A stretch of 64,000 bases of DNA, from positions 19,690 to 83,689 of the forward strand of contig NZ_JNKO01000013.1 of the NCBI RefSeq assembly GCF_000702885.1. Reading direction: 5' to 3'. Every line of letters starts with the position of its first letter. Within the stretch, counting starts at the first letter, position 1. The position numbers and the translations under genes were made by a program. The stretch comes from Oribacterium sp. P6A1 (lineage in GTDB: Bacteria; Bacillota; Clostridia; Lachnospirales; Lachnospiraceae). A model generated the notes under the pieces. The model made no database searches. It saw only the letters and a program-made list of their open reading frames with translations, and was not told where the DNA came from. Shown piece after piece: positions 26,628 through 35,659 of the stretch.

Positions 26628-27293
26628 ATGCCATACAGTATAGCTATCGACGGTCCTGCAGGTGCCGGAAAATCAACAATTGCAAAAGCAGTTTCCAAAG
26701 AACTCGGATATGTATATATAGATACAGGAGCCATGTACCGCACTGTGGGACTTTACTGTCTTTTGAACGGCATTTCCATAACTGATGAGGATACTGTTGT
26801 TGACAGGATAAAGGATATAGACATTTCCATCGCCTACGATGATGAGGGTGTACAGCAGGTATTTCTCAACGGTGAAAATGTAAGCACAAAGATCCGTACT
26901 CAGGAAGTAGGAGAGGCTGCATCCACAGTTTCACAGTATCAGCCTGTACGTGACAAGCTCGTGAGCCTCCAGCAGAAACTCGCTTCCACAACTTCCGTAG
27001 TAATGGACGGAAGAGACATAGGATCCAAGGTACTTCCAAATGCAGACACCAAGATTTATCTTACCGCTTCCGTAAAAGAGCGTGCCAGAAGACGTGCCAA
27101 TGAGCTCAGGGAAAAAGGTGAGACCTGCGACATAGAAGAAGTTGAGAAAGAAATAGAAGAGCGCGATTACAGAGATATGCACAGAGAAAACTCACCTCTT
27201 GTACAGGTTCCCGATGCCGTTCTTGTTGACAGTTCAAACCTTACAATAGATGAGACCATAGACAAAATTCTTGACATTGCCATGCATCGTTAA
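26628..27293 (+). CDS. cmk: Cytidylate kinase
   Basis: Phosphorylates CMP and dCMP with ATP for nucleotide supply. The 221 residues carry the P-loop DGPAGAGKSTIAKA, YIDTGAMYRT, VVMDGRDIGSKVLPNA and ERARRRANELREKGE lid region, all standard for Cmk. AAAGAGG precedes the ATG. It heads a cmk-ispH-S1 trio that is conserved in Clostridia, where a 1-acylglycerol-phosphate acyltransferase gene may intervene; here none does. Confidence 0.96.
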   Translation: MPYSIAIDGPAGAGKSTIAKAVSKELGYVYIDTGAMYRTVGLYCLLNGISITDEDTVVDRIKDIDISIAYDDEGVQQVFLNGENVSTKIRTQEVGEAASTVSQYQPVRDKLVSLQQKLASTTSVVMDGRDIGSKVLPNADTKIYLTASVKERARRRANELREKGETCDIEEVEKEIEERDYRDMHRENSPLVQVPDAVLVDSSNLTIDETIDKILDIAMHR

Positions 27294-27312
27294 AAAAGGA
27301 AACAAATTACAA

Positions 27313-28185
27313 ATGAATGTAACATTAGCAAAAACCGCCGGATTCTGTTTCGGGGTACAGCGGGCAGTTGATACAGTCTACGAAATAATCCACAGAGAAT
27401 TACAAAAGCCGGAATCACAGCGTAAACAGATTTACACTTACGGTCCTATAGTTCACAATGAAACTGTAATCGATAAAATAAGCTCCTTCGGTGTTAAGAT
27501 CCTGAATGATGAAGAGGACCTGAAGGCATTAACTGACGGCATAGTCATCATAAGAGCCCACGGAGTACCGAAGCTGGTCTACGAGATTTTGAAAGAAAGA
27601 AATATAGAGACCATTGATGCATCCTGTCCTTTCGTACAGAAAATACAGAAGCTTGCGAACAAACATACATCTGAAAAAGAAAAAGTTTTTATCGTCGGAA
27701 ATCCGGATCATCCTGAGATAATCGGAATCATGGGATGGGCTGAAGGCAGTATTTACGCTGTTCCCGATATAGAGTCTGCCGAAAAACTCCCGGAGGGAAA
27801 CGGAGAGAAAATCGTTGTTCTCGCACAAACAACATTCAACACAGACAAATTTAAACAAATCATTGAAATTTTGAAAAAAAAGTTTTATGATGTTAATGCT
27901 ATTAATACGATTTGTAACGCGACTTTCGAGAGACAGGCAGAAGCAAAGGAGCTGGCAAGACGCTCCGATGCCATGATTGTCATTGGAGGAAGCAGTTCAT
28001 CCAACACGAAAAAGTTATATGAGATTTGCAAAGACCAGTGTCCAGTTACCCAGTTGATACAGACGGTTCACGATCTTAACTTTAGTTACGATGGCGCGAT
28101 TCAAAACGTAGGTATTACGGCTGGGGCAAGCACCCCGAAAGAAATTATTGAGGAGGTTCAAAATTATGTCAGAAATGAGTTTTGA
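27313..28185 (+). CDS. ispH: 4-hydroxy-3-methylbut-2-enyl diphosphate reductase
   Basis: Iron-sulfur enzyme of the last step of the MEP pathway, producing IPP and DMAPP for isoprenoids such as undecaprenyl phosphate. About 290 residues. Cluster ligands: Cys in KTAGFCFGVQRAV, Cys in IDASCPFV, and Cys in INTICNATFERQ; also the typical YGPIVHN and GGSSSSNTKKL motifs. The frame extends upstream to a TTG at 27271 inside cmk, but the ATG at 27313 preceded by AAAAGGAAA gives the canonical N-terminus. The 3' end overlaps the S1 protein gene by 20 bases. In many Clostridia these two are one fused protein; here they are separate. Confidence 0.95.
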   Translation: MNVTLAKTAGFCFGVQRAVDTVYEIIHRELQKPESQRKQIYTYGPIVHNETVIDKISSFGVKILNDEEDLKALTDGIVIIRAHGVPKLVYEILKERNIETIDASCPFVQKIQKLANKHTSEKEKVFIVGNPDHPEIIGIMGWAEGSIYAVPDIESAEKLPEGNGEKIVVLAQTTFNTDKFKQIIEILKKKFYDVNAINTICNATFERQAEAKELARRSDAMIVIGGSSSSNTKKLYEICKDQCPVTQLIQTVHDLNFSYDGAIQNVGITAGASTPKEIIEEVQNYVRNEF

Positions 28186-29284
28186 ACAGATGCTCGACGC
28201 ATCATTAAAATCTATTCATGCAGGGGAGATTGTTACTGGTAAGGTTATTAGTGTTAAGCCAGATGAGATTGCACTCAACATCGGGTACAAGTCAGATGGT
28301 ATTATGACAAGAAGCGATTACAGCGCAGACAATACATTAGACCTCACCACAGTAGTCAATGTCGGCGACGAAATTGAATGCAAGGTCAAGAAGGTAAACG
28401 ATGGCGAAGGCCAGGTTGCACTTTCTCACAGAGAGGCTATTGCATCTAAGGCATCTGAGGAGCTTAAGGAAGCTTTCGAGAACCAGACTGTTCTTACAGG
28501 AAAGGTTGTTCAGGTTGTCAAGGGTGGTCTCAATGTTGAGGTAAACGGCGCAAGAGTATTTATTCCTGCATCACTTGTTTCAGATACATTTGAGAGAGAT
28601 CTTACCAAGTACCAGGGACAGGATGTCCAGTTTGTTATCACAGAGTTCAATCCGATGAAGCGCAGAGTAATCGGTGACAGAAAGCAGCTTATGACTGCTA
28701 CAAAGAAGGAGCAGCACGACAAGCTCTTCTCAGAGCTCCAGGTTGGCGATATCCGTACAGGTGTTGTTAAGAACCTTACAGATTTCGGTGCATTCATCGA
28801 TCTTGGCGGTGCTGACGGTCTTCTTCACATTTCAGAGATGTCTTGGGGCAGAATTGAGAATCCTAAGAAGATCTTCAAGGCAGGTCAGGAAGTTACTGCT
28901 ATGGTCAAGGAAATCAACGGTGAGAGAATTGCTCTTACACGTAAGTTCCCTGATGAGAATCCTTGGAAGGATGCAGAGGTTAAGTTCGCTGTAGGTACAA
29001 CTGTAAACGGTACAGTTGCACGTATGACAGACTTCGGTGCATTCGTAGAGCTTGAGAAGGGTATCGATGCACTTCTTCATGTTTCTCAGATTTCAAAGGA
29101 GCATGTAAACAAGCCATCAGATGTTCTTACAGTTGGTCAGGACATCGAGGCAAAGATTGTTGATCTTGATATCGACAACCATAAGATTTCACTCAGCATG
29201 AAGGCACTTCTTCCGGATGCTGACGAGAACGCTGATGTAGCTGATGTTGACATCACAGCAGTTGCAGAAGCTGACGCAGAGTAA
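28166..29284 (+). CDS. rpsA: S1 RNA-binding domain protein (RpsA-like)
   Basis: RNA-binding protein with four S1 OB-fold repeats (about residues 15-85, 100-165, 185-255, 272-340), ending in an acidic Ala/Asp-rich tail. It resembles ribosomal protein bS1 of Firmicutes and probably assists mRNA binding on the 30S subunit. The ATG at 28166 is preceded by GAGGAGG inside the ispH coding region; an in-frame TTG at 28148 would lie before this ribosome binding site and is rejected. Codon use is of the highly expressed type, in contrast to ispH. About 372 residues; the six-domain E. coli S1 is longer, but four domains are normal in this group. Confidence 0.9.
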   Translation: MSEMSFEQMLDASLKSIHAGEIVTGKVISVKPDEIALNIGYKSDGIMTRSDYSADNTLDLTTVVNVGDEIECKVKKVNDGEGQVALSHREAIASKASEELKEAFENQTVLTGKVVQVVKGGLNVEVNGARVFIPASLVSDTFERDLTKYQGQDVQFVITEFNPMKRRVIGDRKQLMTATKKEQHDKLFSELQVGDIRTGVVKNLTDFGAFIDLGGADGLLHISEMSWGRIENPKKIFKAGQEVTAMVKEINGERIALTRKFPDENPWKDAEVKFAVGTTVNGTVARMTDFGAFVELEKGIDALLHVSQISKEHVNKPSDVLTVGQDIEAKIVDLDIDNHKISLSMKALLPDADENADVADVDITAVAEADAE

Positions 29285-29297
29285 TTTATATGGTTAC

Positions 29298-29328
29298 AAA
29301 GAGCCGGACTTAAGCCCGGCTCTTTTAT
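29298..29328 (+). terminator. Rho-independent terminator after the S1 gene
   Basis: AAAGAGCCGG (29298-29307) pairs with CCGGCTCTTT (29316-29325), followed by TATTG. Confidence 0.9.
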
Positions 29329-29401
29329 TGTATAAATTCCTGTCATGGGATGTTCCCAGGCATAGTATGGTACAATTCTTTTTTATTATCAGGAGACAAT
29401 C

Positions 29402-29887
29402 ATGGGCATGGAAATAGAACGCAAATTTCTGGTAAAGGAGCTTCCGGGAGATCTTTCAAACTATCCCGTAAGGCTGCTAGAGCAGGCATATCTAAACTTT
29501 ACTCCTACAGTTCGAATAAGACATGACAAAAGCGCAGAACAGGACAAATACGAACTTACATACAAAGGAAAAGGTGATTTCTCACATGAAGAGTACAATC
29601 TCCCCCTGGATAAAGAATCCTATGAACATCTGATGGCAAAGCATGACGGCAATGTCATAAGAAAAAAGCGTTATATGATACCTGTGGGAAAGTACACCGC
29701 AGAGCTTGATATATTCGAAGGTGATCTTCAGGGTTACAGTCTGGTTGAAGTGGAATTTGAATCCATAGAAGAGGAGAATACATTTGTCCCTCCTTCATGG
29801 TTCGGAAAGGATGTTACGGCCGGCGGAGAATACAGCAATGCAAGGCTCGCAAGAGGGGTCCTGCCCGGATCAGTCAGCGGTAAATGA
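29402..29887 (+). CDS. CYTH domain protein (triphosphate tunnel metalloenzyme)
   Basis: Small tunnel-fold enzyme that binds triphosphate with divalent metal; relatives hydrolyse inorganic triphosphate or thiamine triphosphate, and the exact substrate here is unknown. The 161 residues begin with MEIERKFLV, the diagnostic ExExK motif, and continue with basic and acidic strands such as TVRIRHDK, YELTYKGKGD, RKKRYMIP and AELDIFEGDLQGYSLVEVEFE. AGGAGA precedes the ATG at 29402; the second ATG at 29408 is possible. An extended -10 (TGGTACAAT) at 29368-29376 may drive this single gene. Confidence 0.88.
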   Translation: MGMEIERKFLVKELPGDLSNYPVRLLEQAYLNFTPTVRIRHDKSAEQDKYELTYKGKGDFSHEEYNLPLDKESYEHLMAKHDGNVIRKKRYMIPVGKYTAELDIFEGDLQGYSLVEVEFESIEEENTFVPPSWFGKDVTAGGEYSNARLARGVLPGSVSGK

Positions 29888-29932
29888 TCCTGCATCCGGG
29901 GGGCATCATCCTGTCTTTCAAAGCGAAAAACC

Positions 29933-29961
29933 TTGCTATAAAAGATAGTACGTGTTATACT
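29933..29961 (+). promoter_or_regulatory. Putative tig promoter (extended -10)
   Basis: TTGCTA (29933-29938), 17-base spacer, TATACT (29956-29961) preceded by TGT. Confidence 0.55.
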
Positions 29962-30059
29962 CTGTCCTCGGACGTGTTTACTTACGGGAGAAGTATGCGC
30001 ATTTCCCCTGTGGGTTACATATAAAAATTAAGAAACGATAAGTTTTGGAGGTACTCTTA

Positions 30060-31400
30060 ATGAGCGTTAAAGTTGAAAATCTTGAGAACAATATGGCCAA
30101 GCTGACCGTAGAGGTTGATAATGCTGAATTCTTAAAGGCCATTGACACAGCATATAATAAGAACAAGGGCCGTTTCAATCTTCAGGGCTTCCGTAAGGGC
30201 CATGCACCAAAGGCAATGATCGAGAAGATGTATGGACCACAGGTATTTTTCGAGGATGCACTTAATGTGATTCTTGACAGCACATATCCTGCAGCTGCAA
30301 AGGAGTCAGGTCTTGAGATCGTATCCCGTCCTGAGATCGGTGTTGATCAGATCGGCACAGACAAGAACCTTATCTACACTGCTACAGTTGCTGTTAAGCC
30401 TGAGGTAACACTCGGTGAGTACAAGGGTGTAACAGTTGAGAAGGCTGATACAACAGTTTCAGCAAAGGAAGTAAACGAGAAGCTTAAGCAGGAGCTTGAG
30501 AAGAACGCACGCGTTATCGACGTTGACCGCGCAATCAAGAAGAACGATATCGCAACTATCGACTTCGTTGGTTCAGTAGACGGCAAGGAGTTCGAAGGCG
30601 GCAAGGGTGAGGATTATCCTCTTACTATCGGTTCAGGTACATTCATCCCTGGCTTCGAGGATCAGCTTATTGGTCACAAGGCCGGCGAGACAGTTGATGT
30701 CAATGTTACATTCCCTGAGGAGTACGGCGCTAAGGATCTTGCAGGTAAGGCAGCACTTTTCAAGACAACTATCAAGGTTGTAAAGGAGAAGCAGATTCCT
30801 GCAGCTGATGATGAGTTCGCATCTGAGGTTTCAGAGTTCGATACTCTTGATGAGTACAAGAAGGATCTCAAGAAGTCTCTGAAGGAGCTCAAGGAGAAGT
30901 CAGCTACAACAGCCAATGAGAACAGCGTAATCGCCAAGGTTGTTGAGAATGCTTCAGTTGTAATCCCACAGCCTATGATCGATGCACAGCTTGACAATAT
31001 GGTATATGACTACCAGATGAGACTTCAGCAGCAGGGCATCCCAATGGATCAGTACTTAAAGATCACAGGACAGACTGTTGAGCAGGTTAGAGAGCAGATG
31101 AAGCCAAGCGCTGAGAGAAACATCAAGACATCTCTTGTTATCGAGGCTGTTATGAAGGCTGAGAACATCACTGTTTCTGACGAGCGTGTAGATGAAGAGT
31201 TCAAGAAGCTCGCTGAGCAGTACAAGATGGATGTAGCTGATCTTATGAAGAACGTTACTGATTCTCAGAAGGAGAGCATGAAGAAGGATCTTGCATTCCA
31301 GGAGACAGTAGACTTCCTGGTTTCTGAGGCAAACCTTGTAAAGGCTGAGAAGAAGTCAAAGAAGGCTGAGAAGGACGAAGAAGAGACTTCCGAGAACTAA
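30060..31400 (+). CDS. tig: Trigger factor (ribosome-associated chaperone, peptidyl-prolyl isomerase)
   Basis: Binds at the ribosomal exit tunnel and folds nascent chains. About 446 residues in the usual three parts: N-terminal ribosome-binding domain with the signature GFRKGHAPKAMIEKMYG (family GFRxGKxP), central FKBP-type PPIase domain (about 150-245, FVGSVDGKEFEGGKGEDYPL), and helical C-terminal domain. The last 20 residues are Lys/Glu rich. The ATG at 30060 follows TTGGAGG; an in-frame TTG at 30045 contains that ribosome binding site and is rejected. Codon use indicates high expression. It precedes clpP-clpX as in most bacteria, with its own terminator. Confidence 0.96.
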   Translation: MSVKVENLENNMAKLTVEVDNAEFLKAIDTAYNKNKGRFNLQGFRKGHAPKAMIEKMYGPQVFFEDALNVILDSTYPAAAKESGLEIVSRPEIGVDQIGTDKNLIYTATVAVKPEVTLGEYKGVTVEKADTTVSAKEVNEKLKQELEKNARVIDVDRAIKKNDIATIDFVGSVDGKEFEGGKGEDYPLTIGSGTFIPGFEDQLIGHKAGETVDVNVTFPEEYGAKDLAGKAALFKTTIKVVKEKQIPAADDEFASEVSEFDTLDEYKKDLKKSLKELKEKSATTANENSVIAKVVENASVVIPQPMIDAQLDNMVYDYQMRLQQQGIPMDQYLKITGQTVEQVREQMKPSAERNIKTSLVIEAVMKAENITVSDERVDEEFKKLAEQYKMDVADLMKNVTDSQKESMKKDLAFQETVDFLVSEANLVKAEKKSKKAEKDEEETSEN

Positions 31401-31416
31401 TCAGGAATATATTCAG

Positions 31417-31450
31417 GAGCGATGCAGTACTTTCCTGCATCGCTCTTTTT
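31417..31450 (+). terminator. Rho-independent terminator after tig
   Basis: GAGCGATGCAG (31417-31427) pairs with CTGCATCGCTC (31435-31445), followed by TTTTT. Confidence 0.92.
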
Positions 31451-31455
31451 AAATG

Positions 31456-31494
31456 TATAAAGCCCGGTCGCAAAGCAATCCGTAGGGCTTTATA
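31456..31494. repeat. 10-bp perfect inverted repeat downstream of the tig terminator
   Basis: TATAAAGCCC (31456-31465) and GGGCTTTATA (31485-31494) enclose 19 bases. It lies between the terminator and the clpP promoter; no T-run follows. Possibly an operator or the remains of a second terminator. Confidence 0.5.
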
Positions 31495-31500
31495 TATTAT

Positions 31501-31568
31501 CGGCACTCATTTTGGTATGAGCAAAAAGCTGCCAGAACACAGTGAGAGGAGCTTTTTGTGAAGTGCCG
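31501..31568. other. Nested inverted repeats between tig and clpP
   Basis: Outer arms CGGCACT (31501-31507)/AGTGCCG (31562-31568), an inner stem CAAAAAGCT (31522-31530)/AGCTTTTTG (31550-31558), and a short CTCAT/ATGAG hairpin (31506-31510/31517-31521) that shares two bases with the outer arm. If transcribed, it could fold as a branched RNA of about 68 bases just before the clpP promoter. Confidence 0.4.
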
Positions 31569-31573
31569 CTTTA

Positions 31574-31602
31574 TTGTTTTCAATTTCAGATAATAGTACA
31601 AT
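31574..31602 (+). promoter_or_regulatory. Putative clpP promoter
   Basis: TTGTTT (31574-31579), 17-base spacer, TACAAT (31597-31602), 27 bases before the clpP start codon. No CtsR heptad repeat was recognised. Confidence 0.55.
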
Positions 31603-31628
31603 GAACTCACAATGGAGGATGAAAAAGT

Positions 31629-32249
31629 ATGAATTTTAGTGACATCACAACAATTCCTTATGTTATTCAGTCAACATCCAGAGGCGAGCGTTCCTATGAT
31701 ATTTTTTCAAGACTTTTAAATGAGCGTATCGTTTTCCTCGGAGATGAAGTAAATCACGACACAGCTTCTCTCGTAGTTGCTCAGCTTTTATTCCTTGAGT
31801 CAGAGGATCCGGACAAGGATATCAGTCTTTATATCAACAGTCCTGGAGGTGTTATCACAGACGGTATGGCCATTTACGACACCATGCAGTACATCAAGTG
31901 TGATGTATCAACCATCTGTGTAGGTATGGCAGCTTCCATGGGTGCATTCCTTCTTGCAGGCGGAACCAAGGGCAAGCGTATGATTCTTCCCAATGCAGAA
32001 GTCATGATTCATCAGCCATCAGGCGGAGCACAGGGACAGGCAACAGAGATTCAGATCACTGCAGAGTGGATTCTCAGAACAAAGAAGCACATGGCCGAAA
32101 TTCTTGCCGCAAACTGCGGACAGCCATTCGAAAAGGTTATGGCCGACACAGAGCGTGATCACTGGATGACAGCAGAGCAGGCCCTTGAATATGGCATTGT
32201 AGACCATATCTTCAAGTCACGTGATCAGGGTCTTGCAAGCAAGAAATGA
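31629..32249 (+). CDS. clpP: ATP-dependent Clp protease proteolytic subunit
   Basis: Serine protease that forms the double-heptamer barrel used by ClpX and ClpC. The 206 residues carry the catalytic Ser in [14 protein letters not shown], the His in VMIHQPSGG and the Asp in the MADTERD region, plus YINSPGG. Length is normal. TGGAGG precedes the ATG. It is followed by clpX after 39 bases, so the protease and its unfoldase are co-expressed; clpC is distant, at 55760. Confidence 0.97.
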   Translation: MNFSDITTIPYVIQSTSRGERSYDIFSRLLNERIVFLGDEVNHDTASLVVAQLLFLESEDPDKDISLYINSPGGVITDGMAIYDTMQYIKCDVSTICVGMAASMGAFLLAGGTKGKRMILPNAEVMIHQPSGGAQGQATEIQITAEWILRTKKHMAEILAANCGQPFEKVMADTERDHWMTAEQALEYGIVDHIFKSRDQGLASKK

Positions 32250-32288
32250 TTTCCGGATAAGCATATTAGGATATGAAGAGGTAGAAAT

Positions 32289-33593
32289 ATGGCAATGAAA
32301 CCAGAAGACAAGATCCGCTGTTCCTTTTGCGGAAAGTCTGCCAAGCAGGTTCACAAATTAATCGCCGGTTTAAACAACACATATATTTGTGACGAGTGCG
32401 TTGACTTATGCCAGGAGATACTCGACGAGGAGAACGGCACTGACGAGACAACCACAGATACATCCGATATCCGCCTTCTTAAGCCGAAGGAGATAAAGGA
32501 ATTTCTTGACGAATTTGTAATTGGACAGGATGAGGCCAAAAAGGTCCTTTCCGTTGCGGTATATAACCACTATAAGAGAATTACATCTAAGATCAAGGAT
32601 ATCGATGTTCAGAAATCCAACATCCTTATGGTAGGACCAACAGGTACAGGTAAGACATATCTCGCCCAGACACTTGCCAAAATACTTGGTGTTCCTTTTG
32701 CCATTGCCGATGCAACAGCATTGACAGAAGCCGGATACGTTGGAGAAGACGTAGAGAATATCCTTCTGAAGCTCATTCAGGCTGCGGATTATGACATTAA
32801 ACGTGCTGAAATCGGTATCATCTACATCGACGAGATCGATAAGATAACAAAGAAGTCTGAGAACGTCTCCATCACAAGAGATGTTTCCGGTGAAGGCGTA
32901 CAGCAGGCCCTCCTCAAGATTCTTGAAGGAACTGTTGCCTCCGTTCCGCCTCAGGGCGGCAGAAAGCATCCTCAGCAGGAGCTTATACAGATCGACACAA
33001 CCAATATTCTTTTCATTTGCGGCGGTGCCTTTGACGGACTTGAGCATATCATTGAAAAGCGTATAGCTTCAGGTTCCATCGGATTCGGTGCAGAGATCGT
33101 TGAAAAGAACAAAGAAAATTACGACGATGTACTCAAGGAGGTTCAGCCTGAGGATCTCGTTAAATTCGGTCTGATTCCCGAATTCATCGGAAGAGTGCCT
33201 GTTGATGTTACACTGCAGTCTCATGACGTAGATACCCTTAAGCAGATCCTCACCACTCCAAAGAACGCGCTTATCAAGCAGTATCAGAAGCTGTTTGAGA
33301 TTGACGGTGTAAATCTTGAGTTTACAGAGGAGGCTGTCACAGCCATTGCCCAGAAAGCAGTAGCACGAAAGACAGGAGCTAGAGGTCTGAGATCCATCAT
33401 GGAAGATATGATGACAGATATCATGTATGAGATCCCTTCAGAGCCTGATATCTCAGTAGTTGAGATCACTGAGGACGTGGTCAACAACAACGGAAATCCT
33501 GTGGTGACACATAAGGATGAGGATTTAACAAAGGCGTCTATCGCTCATAACGGTTCTCCGTTCTTTGACAAGGATGAAGATCAGTCAGCGTAA
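32289..33593 (+). CDS. clpX: ATP-dependent Clp protease ATP-binding subunit ClpX
   Basis: AAA+ unfoldase feeding substrates to ClpP. The 434 residues begin with the C4 zinc-binding domain (CSFCGK and CDECVDLC), then Walker [13 protein letters not shown], Walker [11 protein letters not shown], pore loop GYVGEDV and sensor motif GARGLR. The ClpP-binding loop (IGF type) is seen as [15 protein letters not shown] precedes the ATG. In many Clostridia lon follows, but here ysxC follows directly after 29 bases. Confidence 0.97.
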   Translation: MAMKPEDKIRCSFCGKSAKQVHKLIAGLNNTYICDECVDLCQEILDEENGTDETTTDTSDIRLLKPKEIKEFLDEFVIGQDEAKKVLSVAVYNHYKRITSKIKDIDVQKSNILMVGPTGTGKTYLAQTLAKILGVPFAIADATALTEAGYVGEDVENILLKLIQAADYDIKRAEIGIIYIDEIDKITKKSENVSITRDVSGEGVQQALLKILEGTVASVPPQGGRKHPQQELIQIDTTNILFICGGAFDGLEHIIEKRIASGSIGFGAEIVEKNKENYDDVLKEVQPEDLVKFGLIPEFIGRVPVDVTLQSHDVDTLKQILTTPKNALIKQYQKLFEIDGVNLEFTEEAVTAIAQKAVARKTGARGLRSIMEDMMTDIMYEIPSEPDISVVEITEDVVNNNGNPVVTHKDEDLTKASIAHNGSPFFDKDEDQSA

Positions 33594-33622
33594 TACCGCC
33601 TTCTGAAATAAAGGAGATAAGA

Positions 33623-34231
33623 TTGAAAATAATATCAGTCAACCTTGAACAGGTATTGGGAGTCAAGTCAGAACTTCCTTCAACAGGAAAGCCGGAGTTT
33701 GTTATGGCCGGAAGATCGAACGTTGGTAAATCATCCTTTATCAATGCTTTCATCAACCGTAAAAACTACGCCCGTACCAGTTCTACTCCGGGAAAAACAC
33801 GAACTATTAACTTTTACAATATAAACGAACGTTTCTATCTTGTAGATCTTCCCGGTTACGGCTATGCCGCTACCGGTGCGGTGGAACAGGAAAAATGGGG
33901 CCGTATGATCAACAAGTATCTCGAGACCTCGGAAGATATCGAGGAAGTCATCCAGTTCGTTGACATCAGACACGAGCCATCCAAACAGGATATTCAGATG
34001 TTTGACTTCGTCAAGCAGTCCACAGGTTTCGAGCCCATCGTCATACTGACAAAGGCAGACAAGATTAAGCGTTCTCAGATCAAGAAACAGACAGATGTCA
34101 TCAGAAAGTGTCTGAATGCAACAACAAATTGTGTCATGATTCCGTTTTCTTCGGAGACAAAACAGGGCCTTCAGGAGATTTACGCTATAATAGATGACAT
34201 CATAGATACTCCGGAAAAATCAGAGGAGTAA
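33623..34231 (+). CDS. ysxC: Ribosome biogenesis GTPase YsxC/EngB
   Basis: Essential GTPase for assembly of the large ribosomal subunit. The 202 residues contain G1 GRSNVGKSS, G2 region TPGKTRTINFY, G3 DLPGYGYA and G4 TKAD, all intact. The start is TTG with AAGGAGA seven bases upstream; no ATG fits the canonical N-terminus KIISVNLEQVLGVKSELP. It closes the clpP-clpX unit. Confidence 0.94.
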   Translation: MKIISVNLEQVLGVKSELPSTGKPEFVMAGRSNVGKSSFINAFINRKNYARTSSTPGKTRTINFYNINERFYLVDLPGYGYAATGAVEQEKWGRMINKYLETSEDIEEVIQFVDIRHEPSKQDIQMFDFVKQSTGFEPIVILTKADKIKRSQIKKQTDVIRKCLNATTNCVMIPFSSETKQGLQEIYAIIDDIIDTPEKSEE

Positions 34232-34272
34232 AATCCTGTCAGTTTATCTCATAATTATTGAAAAACTGATAT

Positions 34273-34288
34273 ATCCTCCTGCAGGAGG
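34273..34288. repeat. Perfect 16-bp palindrome downstream of ysxC
   Basis: TCCTCCTGCAGGAGGA at 34273-34288 is a full palindrome without a loop, containing a sense and an antisense AGGAGG. It lies 30 bases before the infC promoter. Palindromes without a loop are better protein-binding sites than hairpins. Confidence 0.5.
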
Positions 34289-34317
34289 AGTAAAATCAAG
34301 GACTTTCAGAAATATGC

Positions 34318-34346
34318 TTGACACATTATTCGTTCAGTGCTATCAT
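34318..34346 (+). promoter_or_regulatory. Strong promoter of the infC operon
   Basis: Consensus TTGACA (34318-34323), 17-base spacer, TATCAT (34341-34346). Confidence 0.85.
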
Positions 34347-34483
34347 TCTAAAGTCGTTTAGACACAGGAAAGTAGGTATCCACCTCACCTCGGCAGTCCG
34401 ATACTGACCCGGGTTCATATTTGATTATTACTTCGTGTATATTCATTATGGTGGATTTGGCTTACAATCCACCATATTTTTGT
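34347..34483 (+). promoter_or_regulatory. infC leader with attenuator, probable L20 leader
   Basis: The leader ends in a terminator: ATGGTGGATT (34448-34457) pairs perfectly with AATCCACCAT (34466-34475), followed by ATTTTT. An upstream ATCCACC (34378-34384) is identical to the 3' arm and can instead pair with GGTGGAT of the 5' arm, acting as antiterminator. This is the arrangement of leaders by which ribosomal protein L20 controls infC-rpmI-rplT in Firmicutes. That L20 is the ligand is inferred from the operon content. Confidence 0.8.
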
Positions 34484-34512
34484 ATATATAGATGTACCAT
34501 GGAGAGGAGTTT

Positions 34513-35034
34513 ATGGCTATTAAGAAAAACGCAGACATCGAGATAAACGAGCAGATCAGAGACAAAGAGGTAAGAGTAATTGGAGCCAACGGAGACCAGT
34601 TAGGTGTCATGTCTTCCAAGGATGCTTACATGATGGCAAAAGAAGCAGACCTTGATCTCATCAAGATTGCTGCCAATGCTACGCCACCTGTCGTTAAGAT
34701 TGCTGACTTCGGTAAGTATCGTTATGAGATGATGCGCAAAGAAAAAGAAGCCAAGAAGAATCAGCATGTAACTGAGATCAAGGAGATTCGTATGACACCG
34801 AACATCGATACCAACGATCTCAACACAAAGTTGGGTGCTGCAAGAAAATTCCTTGAGAAGGGCAACAAGGTTAAGGTTGCTCTCAGATTCAGAGGTCGTG
34901 AAATGTCACGTATGAATCAGTCCAAGTATATTCTTGATGAGTTTGCAGAGAAGTTAAAGGACATTGCTGTTCTTGACAAGCCTGCAAAGATCGAAGGCAG
35001 AAATATGGCGATTGTTATAAGCCCTAAAAAGTAA
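34513..35034 (+). CDS. infC: Translation initiation factor IF-3
   Basis: Prevents premature subunit joining and checks the initiator tRNA. About 173 residues, beginning [22 protein letters not shown], with the linker helix [16 protein letters not shown] and the C-terminal domain ending in AIVISPKK. The ATG at 34513 is preceded by GGAGAGGAG; the in-frame ATG at 34492 lies before this site and is rejected. First gene of the infC-rpmI-rplT operon. Confidence 0.97.
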   Translation: MAIKKNADIEINEQIRDKEVRVIGANGDQLGVMSSKDAYMMAKEADLDLIKIAANATPPVVKIADFGKYRYEMMRKEKEAKKNQHVTEIKEIRMTPNIDTNDLNTKLGAARKFLEKGNKVKVALRFRGREMSRMNQSKYILDEFAEKLKDIAVLDKPAKIEGRNMAIVISPKK

Positions 35035-35051
35035 ATTCACAGGAGGCTAAT

Positions 35052-35255
35052 ATGGCACAGTTAAAGCTTAAGACAAAGAAAGCCGCTGCTAAGCGCTTTA
35101 AGGTTACCGGAACTGGTAAGCTCGTAAGAAACAAGGCTTATAAGTCCCACATCCTTACAAAGAAGACAACCAAGCGTAAGAGAGGTCTTCGCAAGGATAC
35201 TGTAGTTGATTCAACAAACGTAAAGACAATGAAGAAGATTCTTCCATATCTTTAA
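35052..35255 (+). CDS. rpmI: 50S ribosomal protein bL35
   Basis: Small basic protein of the large subunit, 67 residues, with the family pattern [19 protein letters not shown] and [18 protein letters not shown] precedes the ATG. Located between infC and rplT with 17 and 28 bases of spacing. Confidence 0.97.
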   Translation: MAQLKLKTKKAAAKRFKVTGTGKLVRNKAYKSHILTKKTTKRKRGLRKDTVVDSTNVKTMKKILPYL

Positions 35256-35283
35256 TTTGTAGGCCTTAGAGGAGGAAATTAAA

Positions 35284-35640
35284 ATGAGAATTAAGGGCGG
35301 ATTAAACGCTAAGAAGAAGCATAATAGAGTACTCAAGCTGGCTAAAGGCTACAGAGGATCTCGTTCAAAGCACTATAGAGTAGCTAAGCAGAGCGTAATG
35401 AGAGCTCTCACAGAGTCTTACAGAGGACGTAAGGAGAGAAAGAGACAGTTCAGACAGCTCTGGATTGCTCGTATCAACGCAGCTGCAAGACTTAACGGTC
35501 TTTCATACAGCAAGTTCATGTTCGGTCTCAAGTCAGCAGGTGTTGACATGAACCGTAAGATGCTTTCTGAGGTAGCTATCGCTGATCCAGAGGGATTCGC
35601 AAAGCTTGCAGAGACAGCAAAGGCTCAGCTTAACAAGTAA
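35284..35640 (+). CDS. rplT: 50S ribosomal protein bL20
   Basis: Assembly protein of the large subunit and likely autoregulator of the operon. The 118 residues are highly basic, with [20 protein letters not shown] and [26 protein letters not shown] precedes the ATG. Followed by a strong terminator. Confidence 0.97.
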   Translation: MRIKGGLNAKKKHNRVLKLAKGYRGSRSKHYRVAKQSVMRALTESYRGRKERKRQFRQLWIARINAAARLNGLSYSKFMFGLKSAGVDMNRKMLSEVAIADPEGFAKLAETAKAQLNK

Positions 35641-35659
35641 TTTCAAATTGCTTTTAACC

